Positions 55,077-63,787 of a stretch of DNA of 64,000 bases are shown one piece after another (within the stretch, counting starts at the first letter, position 1; every line of letters begins with the position of its first letter). The stretch is from Sulfurospirillum sp. UCH001 (lineage in GTDB: Bacteria; Campylobacterota; Campylobacteria; Campylobacterales; Sulfurospirillaceae). The notes beneath the pieces were generated by a model that worked only from the letters and a program-made list of their open reading frames with translations, was not told where the DNA came from and did no database searches. The position numbers were made by a program, and so were the translations under genes. The stretch is taken from positions 1,302,001 through 1,366,000 of the forward strand of contig NZ_AP014723.1 in the NCBI RefSeq assembly GCF_001548035.1. Direction: 5' to 3'.

Positions 55077-55184
55077 AATAACCTCCCATAAGAAAAGTTA
55101 CATCTATGATAGCACAAAAGAGAATCAAGGTAGCTATAAGAGAAAGATTAAATTAGGAGGAAATAAGAAAAAACGAGTACCAAA

Positions 55185-55231
55185 TGGTCGGAGTGACGTG
55201 ATTCGAACACGCGACCTCTACCACCCCAAGG
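55185..55231 (-). repeat. 3' fragment of a tRNA-Pro gene: attachment site of the integrated element
   Basis: On the minus strand these 47 bases read as the anticodon loop (TTGGGGT, anticodon GGG), 3' anticodon stem GGTAG, variable loop, T-arm with TTCGAAT, acceptor strand CACTCCG and encoded ACCA. The 5' half of a tRNA (acceptor CGGAGTG, D-arm) is absent; the sequence diverges right after the anticodon loop. Such 3' halves are left at one end when an element integrates into a tRNA gene. The intact gene is expected beyond 64000 on the minus strand. Confidence 0.82.
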
Positions 55232-55387
55232 ACCGACGGTTAGGGCATTTGCGAGGTCTTTCGAGGTTTTTAGAAGCTTTGGTTAAGGATGTTTTCGGAC
55301 AATCTTGAGACAGCCTTGAAGAGTTGTTAGACTTAGTCAAGTCCATAAACTATTACACAGGATAGACTCTTTTTTGAGGGTCTATAT

Positions 55388-56608
55388 ATGTTAAATGTTA
55401 CAAAAAGCCAATATGGTGTCTATAGATTTCGACAAAGAATAGACACTAATCTACGTAAATATTTCAACCGTTCAGAGATAAGTATAAGTCTTAAAACAAA
55501 GTCACTTCCTGAAGCACAGGCTAAAGCTTCCATCTATCACAAAGAGTTTTTAGCTATAAGGTTTCATGCAAGTATTCACTTCATAGACCCTTCAGTCGTT
55601 CAGAAGTTAGTCGATAAATTCTGTGAGGATGTCTTAGGCGTTGTTACAAAGCCTGTGGAAGTCCCAAAAGAAGAGATGAGCTTCAAACAAAGCATAGAAG
55701 ATTTTTGTTACTACTATAAGGCTAAAAACATCGGCAAAGGCACGAGAGATTCTGTTACACACTTTCTTAGCTCTATCTTTCTTGACATTATTGGAGCAGA
55801 GACCAAAGTCAAAGATACAACTGTCAAAGACCTAGTGCGTGTCAAAGAGCAACTCTTTAGACTCCCGCGTAGGAATATCCCAAAGTATCAAGATAAATCA
55901 ACAAAGCAACTGCTAAAGATGAATATACCTGAAGAAGATAGATTGTCTATCAACAGGGTACAGGGCTGTGTCAACTACATCAAACGATATTTCAACTATT
56001 GTTTTGCACAACAGCTCATTCCTTTTAACCCTGCTAACTTTATCTCAGTGACATGTGAAGAGACAGCTATAGACGAGCGTGAGCCATTCTCAAGGGACGA
56101 GGTGAGGGAACTCCTACAGCTCACTGATACACTCAACAATAAACATGCTAGAACTATTTATTATACATTGGCATATACAGGCATGAGGCTTTCAGAGTTG
56201 TGGAAATGTACAATAAATGAGATAAATGGTATCTACTGTTTTGACCTTACAAGTAAGCGTATCAAACTAAAGACTAAAAGCAGTCACAGACTCATACCTA
56301 TACACGACAAGCTTATTGAATTAGGAGTGCTTGAAAGCTTTGCACAGGCTATACAGGTCTATAAATCTAAATCAATAGGATGCCACTATAAGAGAAATCT
56401 AAGAGGACGAGTTACAGACAATCCTAAAAAGGTCATGTACTCACTAAGACACTCCTTCGCCACTGAGCTAAAGTACTCTAAAGTAGACCCTTTAGTCATC
56501 TCTGAGCTTATGGGACACTCTCACGAGGGTATGACGATGGGGAGATATGCAAGTAGGTATCCTGTTGAGATACTCAAGGAGGCTATAGACCATCTTAACT
56601 ACTCGTAA
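55388..56608 (+). CDS. int: Tyrosine recombinase/integrase (DUF6538-type N-terminus)
   Basis: 406 residues. An N-terminal segment (GVYRFRQRIDTNLRKYFNRSE) looks like the DUF6538-type domain of phage-like integrases, followed by a core-binding domain (100-215) and the catalytic domain. Catalytic residues: Arg267 (TGMRLSEL), Lys297, Arg354 (YSLRHSFAT), His377 (LMGHSHE) and nucleophile Tyr387 (MGRYASR). The first His of the HxxR box is Tyr351. Placed 156 bases from the tRNA fragment and reading inward, it is the likely enzyme for integration at tRNA-Pro. Confidence 0.93.
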   Translation: MLNVTKSQYGVYRFRQRIDTNLRKYFNRSEISISLKTKSLPEAQAKASIYHKEFLAIRFHASIHFIDPSVVQKLVDKFCEDVLGVVTKPVEVPKEEMSFKQSIEDFCYYYKAKNIGKGTRDSVTHFLSSIFLDIIGAETKVKDTTVKDLVRVKEQLFRLPRRNIPKYQDKSTKQLLKMNIPEEDRLSINRVQGCVNYIKRYFNYCFAQQLIPFNPANFISVTCEETAIDEREPFSRDEVRELLQLTDTLNNKHARTIYYTLAYTGMRLSELWKCTINEINGIYCFDLTSKRIKLKTKSSHRLIPIHDKLIELGVLESFAQAIQVYKSKSIGCHYKRNLRGRVTDNPKKVMYSLRHSFATELKYSKVDPLVISELMGHSHEGMTMGRYASRYPVEILKEAIDHLNYS

Positions 56609-56682
56609 TGTTTAACAGTTTTCAAGTCTGTTCTCTTAGAGCTTTTTAGTTAACATATCAAAACAAGAAAAAGGAAGATTTT

Positions 56683-57339
56683 ATGGAAGATATATCGTTA
56701 CGCATACAGTTTGAAATGGATACATCGCTCCCTCAAGATAATATGACTCCTGAGGAGTATGTAACGTACATAAGCGGTAAAATAGAGATATACAATGAAA
56801 TGAAAGACGATTTTGTTTTAGCAGGAAAAATACAGCTCTACTTTTGTGATATGTTGTCAGCTTATGACAATCATTGTAGTTTGTTTGACGTTATGGATAG
56901 TCACTCTTCAACCTTGGAGGAGTTTTTCACAATACTTTATAATCCTTCAACTGAAGAGCTAAGAACATCTATAAGTAAGTTATTAAATCTTGATGAATCT
57001 GATTGTGACAAGAACATACTTATCTTCGATAGAATAGAGCTTCTCCCCGAATACAGAGGGCTTGGTATAACAAAACGAGTAATTAATCACAGCATCAAAC
57101 TATTTTCAAATCAGTGTAACTTGATAGTATTGCAGTGTTTTCCTTTGCAGTTATCAACTAAAGAACAAGAAAAAGAGATTCAAAATATTGAGTGGCATAA
57201 TAGCTTACAGCTAGATATACTTGAAAAAGATAAGAAAAAAGCTACAAAATCTTTATCCAACTACTATAAAAGTTTAGGGTTCATTAGCATACCTCGTACA
57301 AACTTCATGCTAATCAAAAATCCATTCAATAACTGGTAG
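56683..57339 (+). CDS. GNAT-like acetyltransferase-fold protein, island cargo
   Basis: 218 residues. The centre (NILIFDRIELLPEYRGLGITKRVI, residues 111-134) has the acetyl-CoA loop R/Q-x-x-G-x-G/A as RGLGIT, and YYKSLGFISI near residue 195 is a typical late GNAT strand. The first 105 residues match nothing known to me. The substrate is unknown. AAGGAAG precedes the ATG. It lies between the integrase and hsdM with about 75-85 bases on each side, so it may have its own promoter. Confidence 0.65.
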   Translation: MEDISLRIQFEMDTSLPQDNMTPEEYVTYISGKIEIYNEMKDDFVLAGKIQLYFCDMLSAYDNHCSLFDVMDSHSSTLEEFFTILYNPSTEELRTSISKLLNLDESDCDKNILIFDRIELLPEYRGLGITKRVINHSIKLFSNQCNLIVLQCFPLQLSTKEQEKEIQNIEWHNSLQLDILEKDKKKATKSLSNYYKSLGFISIPRTNFMLIKNPFNNW

Positions 57340-57423
57340 AACATTTTATACCTTTTTTATCTTTTGTTATGAACCATTCTTGTATACTAAGTAACACAAT
57401 GATTTAAAGAGGTATCATCACAC

Positions 57424-58983
57424 ATGGGCGAAGAGCAAAAGAAACTATTAGAGCAACAACTATGGAATATCGCAAACACCTTGCGTGGTAAGATGGATGC
57501 CGATGAGTTTAGAGATTATATCCTTGGGTTTATTTTTTACAAGTATCTTTCAGAGAAGATGGAAGACTATGCCAACACCTTACTTATCGAAGATAACATC
57601 ACGTACTTTGAGATTATCGGTTCAAGTGATGAAGAGAGCTATATCGAAGCTATCAAAGATGCGTCTATCCAAAAGTTAGGCTACTTTCTAAGACCTGAAG
57701 AGCTTTTCTCAGAGGTTGCCAAACGAGGCAATGGAGTTACAAACAACTTTATCCTTGAAGATTTAACAACGATTCTTAGAAATATCGAACAGACTACTAT
57801 GGGTACTGAGTCAGAAGATGACTTTGTACACCTCTTTGAAGACCTTGATTTAAACTCTACGAAACTGGGTAAAACCGTTGAAGCACGTAACAAGATTATC
57901 GTTCAAGTGCTCACGCACCTCGATAAAATAAACTTTGAACTTAAAAACCATGACAGAGATGTGCTAGGCGATGCCTATGAGTATCTCATCGCTCAGTTCG
58001 CTGCAGGAGCAGGTAAGAAAGCAGGAGAGTTTTACACGCCTCAACAAGTCTCTAAAGTCCTTGCCAAAATCGTCACCAATGGCAAAAGCAAACTAAAATC
58101 TGTCTATGACCCGACATGTGGGTCAGGCTCTTTGCTTTTACGTGTTGCCAAAGAGGTCGAAGATGTCTCTAACTTCTACGGTCAAGAGCTGAATCGTACC
58201 ACCTATAACTTATGCCGTATGAATATGATTATGCACGATGTTCACTATAGAAAGTTTAGTATCAAGCAAGAAGACACTCTTGAGCACCCTCAGCACCTTG
58301 ACCATCGCTTTGAAGCCATCGTTGCCAATCCTCCTTTTTCAGCTCAATGGTCAGCACATGACCTCTTTTTAAATGACGATAGATTCTCACAGTATGGCAA
58401 GTTAGCACCATCTTCTAAAGCAGACTTTGCCTTTGTGCAACATATGATTCACCATTTGGATGAAAACGGTACTATGGCTATCGTACTGCCTCACGGTGTT
58501 TTATTTCGAGGAGCCAGTGAAGGGCACATAAGACAGTACCTCATAGAAGATAGAAACTACCTTGATGCGGTCATAGGTCTACCTGCCAATATCTTCTATG
58601 GTACAAGTATTCCTACGTGTATCTTGGTCTTTAAGAAGTGTAGAGAAGATAGCGCTAACATCCTCTTTATCGATGCTTCCAATGAGTTCGAGAAAGTCAA
58701 AACACAAAACTATCTTACTGAAGAAAACGTAGCGAAGATAATCACTACCTACGCCACACGTAAGGTCATAGAGAAGTACTCTTACTTGGCATCACTGGAT
58801 GAGATAAAAGAAAATGACTACAACCTAAACATCCCCCGTTATGTCGATACCTTTGAAGAAGAGGAAGCCATTGACCTAGATGTGGTCAGTCAAGAACTAC
58901 AAGCCCTTGAAGTTCAGATGAAAGCCACAGATGAAACCATCGCAAAGTTTTGTGATGAGCTTGGCATCGCTAAGCCATTTTAA
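57424..58983 (+). CDS. hsdM: Type I restriction-modification system methyltransferase subunit HsdM
   Basis: 519-residue N6-adenine methyltransferase subunit. N-terminal helical domain (LWNIANTLRGKMDADEFRDYILGFIF), motif X region GEFYTPQQVS, SAM motif I DPTCGSGSLLL (about 228-238) and catalytic motif IV NPPF (about 302). The sequence resembles the EcoR124I (type IC) group. AGAGGT precedes the ATG. hsdS follows after three bases. Confidence 0.95.
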   Translation: MGEEQKKLLEQQLWNIANTLRGKMDADEFRDYILGFIFYKYLSEKMEDYANTLLIEDNITYFEIIGSSDEESYIEAIKDASIQKLGYFLRPEELFSEVAKRGNGVTNNFILEDLTTILRNIEQTTMGTESEDDFVHLFEDLDLNSTKLGKTVEARNKIIVQVLTHLDKINFELKNHDRDVLGDAYEYLIAQFAAGAGKKAGEFYTPQQVSKVLAKIVTNGKSKLKSVYDPTCGSGSLLLRVAKEVEDVSNFYGQELNRTTYNLCRMNMIMHDVHYRKFSIKQEDTLEHPQHLDHRFEAIVANPPFSAQWSAHDLFLNDDRFSQYGKLAPSSKADFAFVQHMIHHLDENGTMAIVLPHGVLFRGASEGHIRQYLIEDRNYLDAVIGLPANIFYGTSIPTCILVFKKCREDSANILFIDASNEFEKVKTQNYLTEENVAKIITTYATRKVIEKYSYLASLDEIKENDYNLNIPRYVDTFEEEEAIDLDVVSQELQALEVQMKATDETIAKFCDELGIAKPF

Positions 58984-58986
58984 GGG

Positions 58987-60150
58987 ATGATGATGAGTCA
59001 TGTACCAAAACTTAGGTTTAAAGAGTTTAGTGGGGAGTGGGAGGAGAGACAGCTTATAGATATTTCACAATGGCTATCTGGAGGAACACCCTCTAAAGAT
59101 AACCCATTATATTGGAATGGTAATATCCCTTGGATAAGTGCTTCATCTATGAGAGGACACTACTTTAGTACGTCTGATCTAATGGTAACAAATGATGCTA
59201 TTGGTAATGGAACTAGGCAAGTACCTGAAAATACTATGTTGTTACTTGTAAGAGGAAGTATGCTTTACAACACTATACCTGTAGGTTTGACAACTAGAAA
59301 TGTAACGTTTAATCAAGATGTTAAAGCCATTAGTTTTAAAGAAGGTATTTCTAGTAAATTTATGCTTGAGTGGTTTCTTCATTCACAGAATAGACTCTTA
59401 AATATGGTAACAGGTACAGGTATTGGAGCTGGAAAATTAGAAACCAGTGAATTGCATAGTATGCCCATATTAATACCCTCAAAACCCGAACAAGAAAAAA
59501 TAGCTTCATTTCTCACTTCAGTCGATACAAGAATAGAACTGCTCGTCAGAAAAGAGGAGCTTTTGCAACAATACAAAAAAGGCGTGATGCAAAAAATATT
59601 TAGCCAAGAGATACGATTTAAAGCAGATGATGGTAGCAAGTATCCTGAGTGGGAAGAGAAAAAGTTGGGGGAAGTAACAAAGAAAAGGTCTTCCAATATA
59701 TCAGCAAATACTTTAGAAGAGAATAATGGTAATTATAAAATATATGGAGCTACTGGTCATCTAAAGAATATTGATTTTTATACAGAAGATACACCTTATA
59801 TCTCAATAGTTAAAGATGGTGCTGGTGTTGGAAGAGTACTACTTTGCGATGCTAAAAGTTCTGTTTTAGGAACGTTGGACATTATTCAAAACAATCAGAA
59901 TATGAACTTATACTTCATCTATCTGTCATTATTTAGAATACATTTTGAAAAGTATATAGTTGGCAGTACAATTCCCCATATTTATTACAAAGATTATTCT
60001 AGTGAAAAAATATATGTACCTTGTCTCAAAGAACAAACCAAAATAGCCAACTTCCTATCATCTATCGACAGTAAAATAAAGCACATCCAAAAACAACTAA
60101 ACGCTACTAAAGCGTTTAAAAAAGCACTGCTACAGCAGATGTTCGTGTAA
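58987..60150 (+). CDS. hsdS: Type I restriction-modification specificity subunit HsdS
   Basis: 387 residues with two target-recognition domains (about 15-160 and 215-345), each followed by a conserved helical spacer (PEQEKIASFLTSVDTRIELL and EQTKIANFLSSIDSKIKHI). It therefore should read a bipartite site. The gene starts with three ATG codons in a row, so the exact start is open. No homopolymer or repeat tract suggests phase variation. The recognition sequence cannot be deduced by eye. Confidence 0.93.
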   Translation: MMMSHVPKLRFKEFSGEWEERQLIDISQWLSGGTPSKDNPLYWNGNIPWISASSMRGHYFSTSDLMVTNDAIGNGTRQVPENTMLLLVRGSMLYNTIPVGLTTRNVTFNQDVKAISFKEGISSKFMLEWFLHSQNRLLNMVTGTGIGAGKLETSELHSMPILIPSKPEQEKIASFLTSVDTRIELLVRKEELLQQYKKGVMQKIFSQEIRFKADDGSKYPEWEEKKLGEVTKKRSSNISANTLEENNGNYKIYGATGHLKNIDFYTEDTPYISIVKDGAGVGRVLLCDAKSSVLGTLDIIQNNQNMNLYFIYLSLFRIHFEKYIVGSTIPHIYYKDYSSEKIYVPCLKEQTKIANFLSSIDSKIKHIQKQLNATKAFKKALLQQMFV

Positions 60151-60158
60151 GGGAAACG

Positions 60159-63020
60159 ATGAGTAAACAAAGTGAAGCCGTCCTTGAAGAGAACCTACTC
60201 AAGCAGTTAACCTCTCTTGGGTATGAAAAAGTCCTTATTAACGATGAAGTGGCACTCCTTGCCAACCTCAAAGCCCAACTGGAAAAACACAATAAAACAA
60301 CCATTAGTGCTGCCGAGTTCAGTCGCATCTTGAATCATCTCAATAAAGGCAATGTTTTTGAGAAGGCAAAGATACTTAGAGATAAATACGCTTTAATCAA
60401 AGATAATGGCGATACCTCTTACATAGAGTTCCTAGACTCAGAACACTGGTGCCAAAACCTCTTTCAAGTAACCCATCAAGTTACCATCGAAGGGCAGTAC
60501 AAAAACCGTTACGATGTCACCATTCTTATCAACGGTTTGCCACTGGTACAGATAGAACTGAAGCGAAGAGGCTTAGAGCTCAAAGAAGCCTTCAATCAAA
60601 TCAACCGTTACCAAAAGCACAGTTATGGCTTTAACTCTGCTCTGTTTCACTACGTCCAAATCTTTGTTATCTCCAATGGTGTTAATACCAAGTATTACTC
60701 CAACAACAAAAAACAAACCTTCAAACAGACCTTCTTTTGGGCTGATAAAGAAAATAACAACATTAAAAATATTGAAGCCTTTACAAGTACTTTTTTGGAG
60801 CGATGCCATATCTCTAAGATGATATGCAAATACATCGTCCTTGCTGAAGTGCCAAAGATACTGATGGTACTAAGACCCTACCAATACTACGCTGTTGAAG
60901 CCATCGTTGATAAAGTGAAAAACACAAATAAAAACGGCTATATATGGCACACGACAGGCTCAGGTAAAACACTGACCTCCTTTAAAGCCTCTCAGATTCT
61001 TACCAAGCTCCCTGAAGTGGATAAAGTGGTCTTTGTGGTCGATAGAAAAGACTTAGACTACCAAACCAGTAAAGAGTTCAACAGCTTCTCCGATGGCTCC
61101 GTCGATGGAACCGATAACACCAAAGTGCTTGTCAATCAGTTCTTAGGAGAGCACAAAGATAAGAAAGGTGCCCTCAAAGAGAGCAATCTCATCATCACCA
61201 CCATTCAAAAGCTCAACACTGCCATCTCTAAAGCGCATTACCTCAAAGATATGGAAGCACTAAAAGATAAACATATCGTCTTTATCTTTGATGAGTGCCA
61301 CAGAAGTCAGTTTGGAGAGACCCATAAAAACATCACAGGCTTTTTTACCAATGCTCAGCTTATCGGCTTTACAGGCACACCTATCTTCCCTGAAAATGCT
61401 GTAGGCAACAGGTACGGTAAACGAACCACCACCGAGCTTTTTGGTGAGTGTCTGCACCGTTATGTCATCACCGATGCGATAAGCGATGATAATGTTTTAA
61501 AGTTCTCTGTAGAGTACATAGGCAGATACAAAAAGAAAGAGAACGATGAAGTCTTCAAAGACTTTGAAGTCGAAGGCATTGATATCAAGGAGTTGATGGA
61601 TGATGAAAGAAGACTGGAGCAAATCGTAGACTACATCATCACGCATCATGACCAAAAGACCCACTCTCGTGAGTTTACAGCGATGATGTGTGTCAGCAGT
61701 GTGGATGTGCTGTGTAAGTACTATGAGCTCTTTAAACGTAAAAAGCACCCTTTAAAAATAGCGACTATCTTTAGCTACAGTGCGAATGAAGAAGATAAAG
61801 ATGCCAACGGTATCTATGACTTAGATGAGAATGATGGGGCACATGTCGATGAAGCGCATATCAATAAACACTCACGAGATAAACTAGAAGAGTACATCCA
61901 AGACTATAACAAACTCTTTGGCTCAAAGTTCACTACCAAAGATACTCAAAGCTTTTACAACTACTACAATGACATCTCCAAGAAGGTGAAAAACAGAGAA
62001 ATCGACATCCTTCTTGTTGTTAATATGTTTTTGACAGGCTTTGATAGTCCAAGTCTCAATACCCTTTATGTCGATAAAAACCTCAAGTATCATGGGCTCA
62101 TTCAAGCGTTTAGCCGAACCAATAGAATCTTAGGTGAGAAGAAGTCTCAAGGCAATATTGTCTGCTTTAGAAACCTCAAAAAATACACCGATGATGCCAT
62201 AGCACTCTTCTCCAATAAAGAAGCGAAAGATATCATCTTAATGAAGTCGTATGCCTACTATGTTAAGGTGTTTAATAACAATGCTCAAGAGATGTTTAAA
62301 ATCGCTCCAAGTGTTTCAAGTGTTGATTTACTTCCTGATGAAGAAGCACAGGCACAGTTTGTTGTTGCCTTTAGAGCGTTGATACGAACAAAGAATATCT
62401 TAGAAGGCTTTAGTGAGTTTAGATGGTCTGATTTGGAAATGAGTGAGCAAGAGTTTGAAGACTATAAATCCAAATACCTTGACTTGTATGACCAGATGAA
62501 AGGTCAAGGGATGGGCAAAGTAGGCGAAAAAGTCTCTATCTTGAACGATGTTGACTTTGAGCTTGAACTCATCCATAAAGATGAAATCAATGTCGCTTAC
62601 ATCTTGAAGCTTTTAGCAAAATACGCAGAGGCAACACCTGAGGATAAACCAAAACAGCGTGAGAGTATCGTCAACATCATTAACTCTAACCCTCAACTAC
62701 GAAGTAAAAAAGAGCTGATTGAAAAATTCATCGATACTACGCTTGAAGGCATTAGTGCCGATGATGTCGAAAATGCTTACGATACGTTTGTGGAGAGTGA
62801 AAGAGAAAAAGCATTTGATGAGCTTGCAGAGAAAGAAAACCTACACAAAGAGGAGCTACGTAACGTCATCGATACCTACATCTACGATGGACGAAAGCCC
62901 CTTGATGACGACATCGCTAAAACACTTCAAGTCAAACCTAAACTGTTAGAGCGCAATAAAATCTTACCTCGACTGTTGGATAAGATTATAGGGTTTGTCG
63001 AGACGTTTTATGAGAGGTAG
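60159..63020 (+). CDS. hsdR: Type I restriction enzyme endonuclease/translocase subunit HsdR
   Basis: 953 residues. The N-terminal PD-(D/E)xK nuclease has Asp119 (RYDVTI) and Glu133-x-Lys135 (QIELK). The SF2 motor follows: Walker A TTGSGKT (about 267-273), DEAD-type box DECH, GFTGTPIF and motif VI QAFSRTNRI. A helical C-terminal domain binds the HsdM/HsdS core. The gene is intact, eight bases after hsdS, so the system looks functional for both modification and restriction. Confidence 0.95.
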   Translation: MSKQSEAVLEENLLKQLTSLGYEKVLINDEVALLANLKAQLEKHNKTTISAAEFSRILNHLNKGNVFEKAKILRDKYALIKDNGDTSYIEFLDSEHWCQNLFQVTHQVTIEGQYKNRYDVTILINGLPLVQIELKRRGLELKEAFNQINRYQKHSYGFNSALFHYVQIFVISNGVNTKYYSNNKKQTFKQTFFWADKENNNIKNIEAFTSTFLERCHISKMICKYIVLAEVPKILMVLRPYQYYAVEAIVDKVKNTNKNGYIWHTTGSGKTLTSFKASQILTKLPEVDKVVFVVDRKDLDYQTSKEFNSFSDGSVDGTDNTKVLVNQFLGEHKDKKGALKESNLIITTIQKLNTAISKAHYLKDMEALKDKHIVFIFDECHRSQFGETHKNITGFFTNAQLIGFTGTPIFPENAVGNRYGKRTTTELFGECLHRYVITDAISDDNVLKFSVEYIGRYKKKENDEVFKDFEVEGIDIKELMDDERRLEQIVDYIITHHDQKTHSREFTAMMCVSSVDVLCKYYELFKRKKHPLKIATIFSYSANEEDKDANGIYDLDENDGAHVDEAHINKHSRDKLEEYIQDYNKLFGSKFTTKDTQSFYNYYNDISKKVKNREIDILLVVNMFLTGFDSPSLNTLYVDKNLKYHGLIQAFSRTNRILGEKKSQGNIVCFRNLKKYTDDAIALFSNKEAKDIILMKSYAYYVKVFNNNAQEMFKIAPSVSSVDLLPDEEAQAQFVVAFRALIRTKNILEGFSEFRWSDLEMSEQEFEDYKSKYLDLYDQMKGQGMGKVGEKVSILNDVDFELELIHKDEINVAYILKLLAKYAEATPEDKPKQRESIVNIINSNPQLRSKKELIEKFIDTTLEGISADDVENAYDTFVESEREKAFDELAEKENLHKEELRNVIDTYIYDGRKPLDDDIAKTLQVKPKLLERNKILPRLLDKIIGFVETFYER

Positions 63021-63105
63021 ATAAAAGCTGTCTCTCACAATCACAAAGCCATAGATACTATAGCTCCCGTAATAAGGGTAGATTTTAGGTCTGCTCTGAT
63101 AATAA

Positions 63106-63330
63106 CTAGTAACCTCTGATTTTTTTATTAGAATATTGATATAAAAATGCCCCTGGAGCTATCATTATTATCATGGTAAGATAGTTAACAATATTGAATG
63201 GGTTTAACACACTTAACATAGCACTAAAGCCTTCAGCATACCATATTCCACCTAATCCAATAATAATACAAAGCTCACCGAGTATGACTAGTGTAAGTCC
63301 GAGCCCTCTTAATATTTTCCATATTGACAT
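63106..63330 (-). CDS. Small two-helix membrane protein, island cargo
   Basis: 74 residues with two hydrophobic helices (GLTLVILGELCIIIGLGGIW, residues 11-30; and about 46-65) and a basic C-terminal tail (NKKIRGY). No recognised family. Its ATG overlaps the stop of the 133-residue membrane gene by one base, so the two are an operon. Convergent with hsdR. Confidence 0.6.
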   Translation of the reverse strand: MSIWKILRGLGLTLVILGELCIIIGLGGIWYAEGFSAMLSVLNPFNIVNYLTMIIMIAPGAFLYQYSNKKIRGY

Positions 63331-63731
63331 TAGTTGATTCCCTTTATTACTAAAACTGTAGTTTGATGAATCGCCTCAAACATTTGTAATGACTCGTAGT
63401 AACGTTTATTTTCTACAGCTTCTTCAATAATAAACTTACCAGCACTTTTTCTTAAAGGATTATTCACAACTAAAACAAAAGCCAAAAGACCGACTGGTAT
63501 CCATCCACTAAAGCTATTGTCAGTAAAGAACCAAGCAATACCCATAATACATCCTATATACAAACATCCAAGGTATGAAAATAGCGACAAGTAATGAGCG
63601 TATTTACGAGCTTTAAACATATGGTCTATAAGAGGACTTCTAGGGTTCATTAGATTCATAGCTAAAGATAAATCTATGCTAATAGTTATCTCTTTATTTT
63701 GATATTTTGATTTTAATTCTTCCCATTCCAA
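63330..63731 (-). CDS. Membrane protein with helix-hairpin flanked by cytoplasmic helices, island cargo
   Basis: 133 residues. A soluble N-terminal part with a KARKYAHYLSLF stretch leads into two close membrane helices (about 50-70 and 77-90), then a helical soluble C-terminus (FIIEEAVENKRYYESLQMFEA). This layout recalls SLATT-type effectors of defence islands, but no sequence match can be claimed. It is the first gene of a two-gene unit and has a palindrome 30-56 bases upstream of its start. Confidence 0.6.
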   Translation of the reverse strand: MEWEELKSKYQNKEITISIDLSLAMNLMNPRSPLIDHMFKARKYAHYLSLFSYLGCLYIGCIMGIAWFFTDNSFSGWIPVGLLAFVLVVNNPLRKSAGKFIIEEAVENKRYYESLQMFEAIHQTTVLVIKGIN

Positions 63732-63741
63732 GACATTCTCC

Positions 63742-63787
63742 GATATGATTTAAAGGTAAGATGATATGATTTTATATGTCATATCAT
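63742..63787. promoter_or_regulatory. Operator-like palindrome and repeats upstream of the membrane-protein pair
   Basis: Perfect inverted repeat ATGATATGA (63761-63769) / TCATATCAT (63779-63787) with a 9-base spacer, plus a further direct copy of GATATGAT at 63742-63749. All lie within 56 bases before the start at 63731. The spacing of repeats suits a repressor site. The remaining DNA to 64000 shows no gene on either strand. Confidence 0.45.

Noticed and set aside
55185-55262. Complete tRNA-Pro gene
   Set aside because: The 5' acceptor strand, D-arm and outer part of the 5' anticodon stem are missing; similarity stops right after the anticodon loop.
58987-60150. Phase-variable hsdS
   Set aside because: No long homopolymer, tandem repeat, inverted repeat or second silent hsdS copy is seen in the window.
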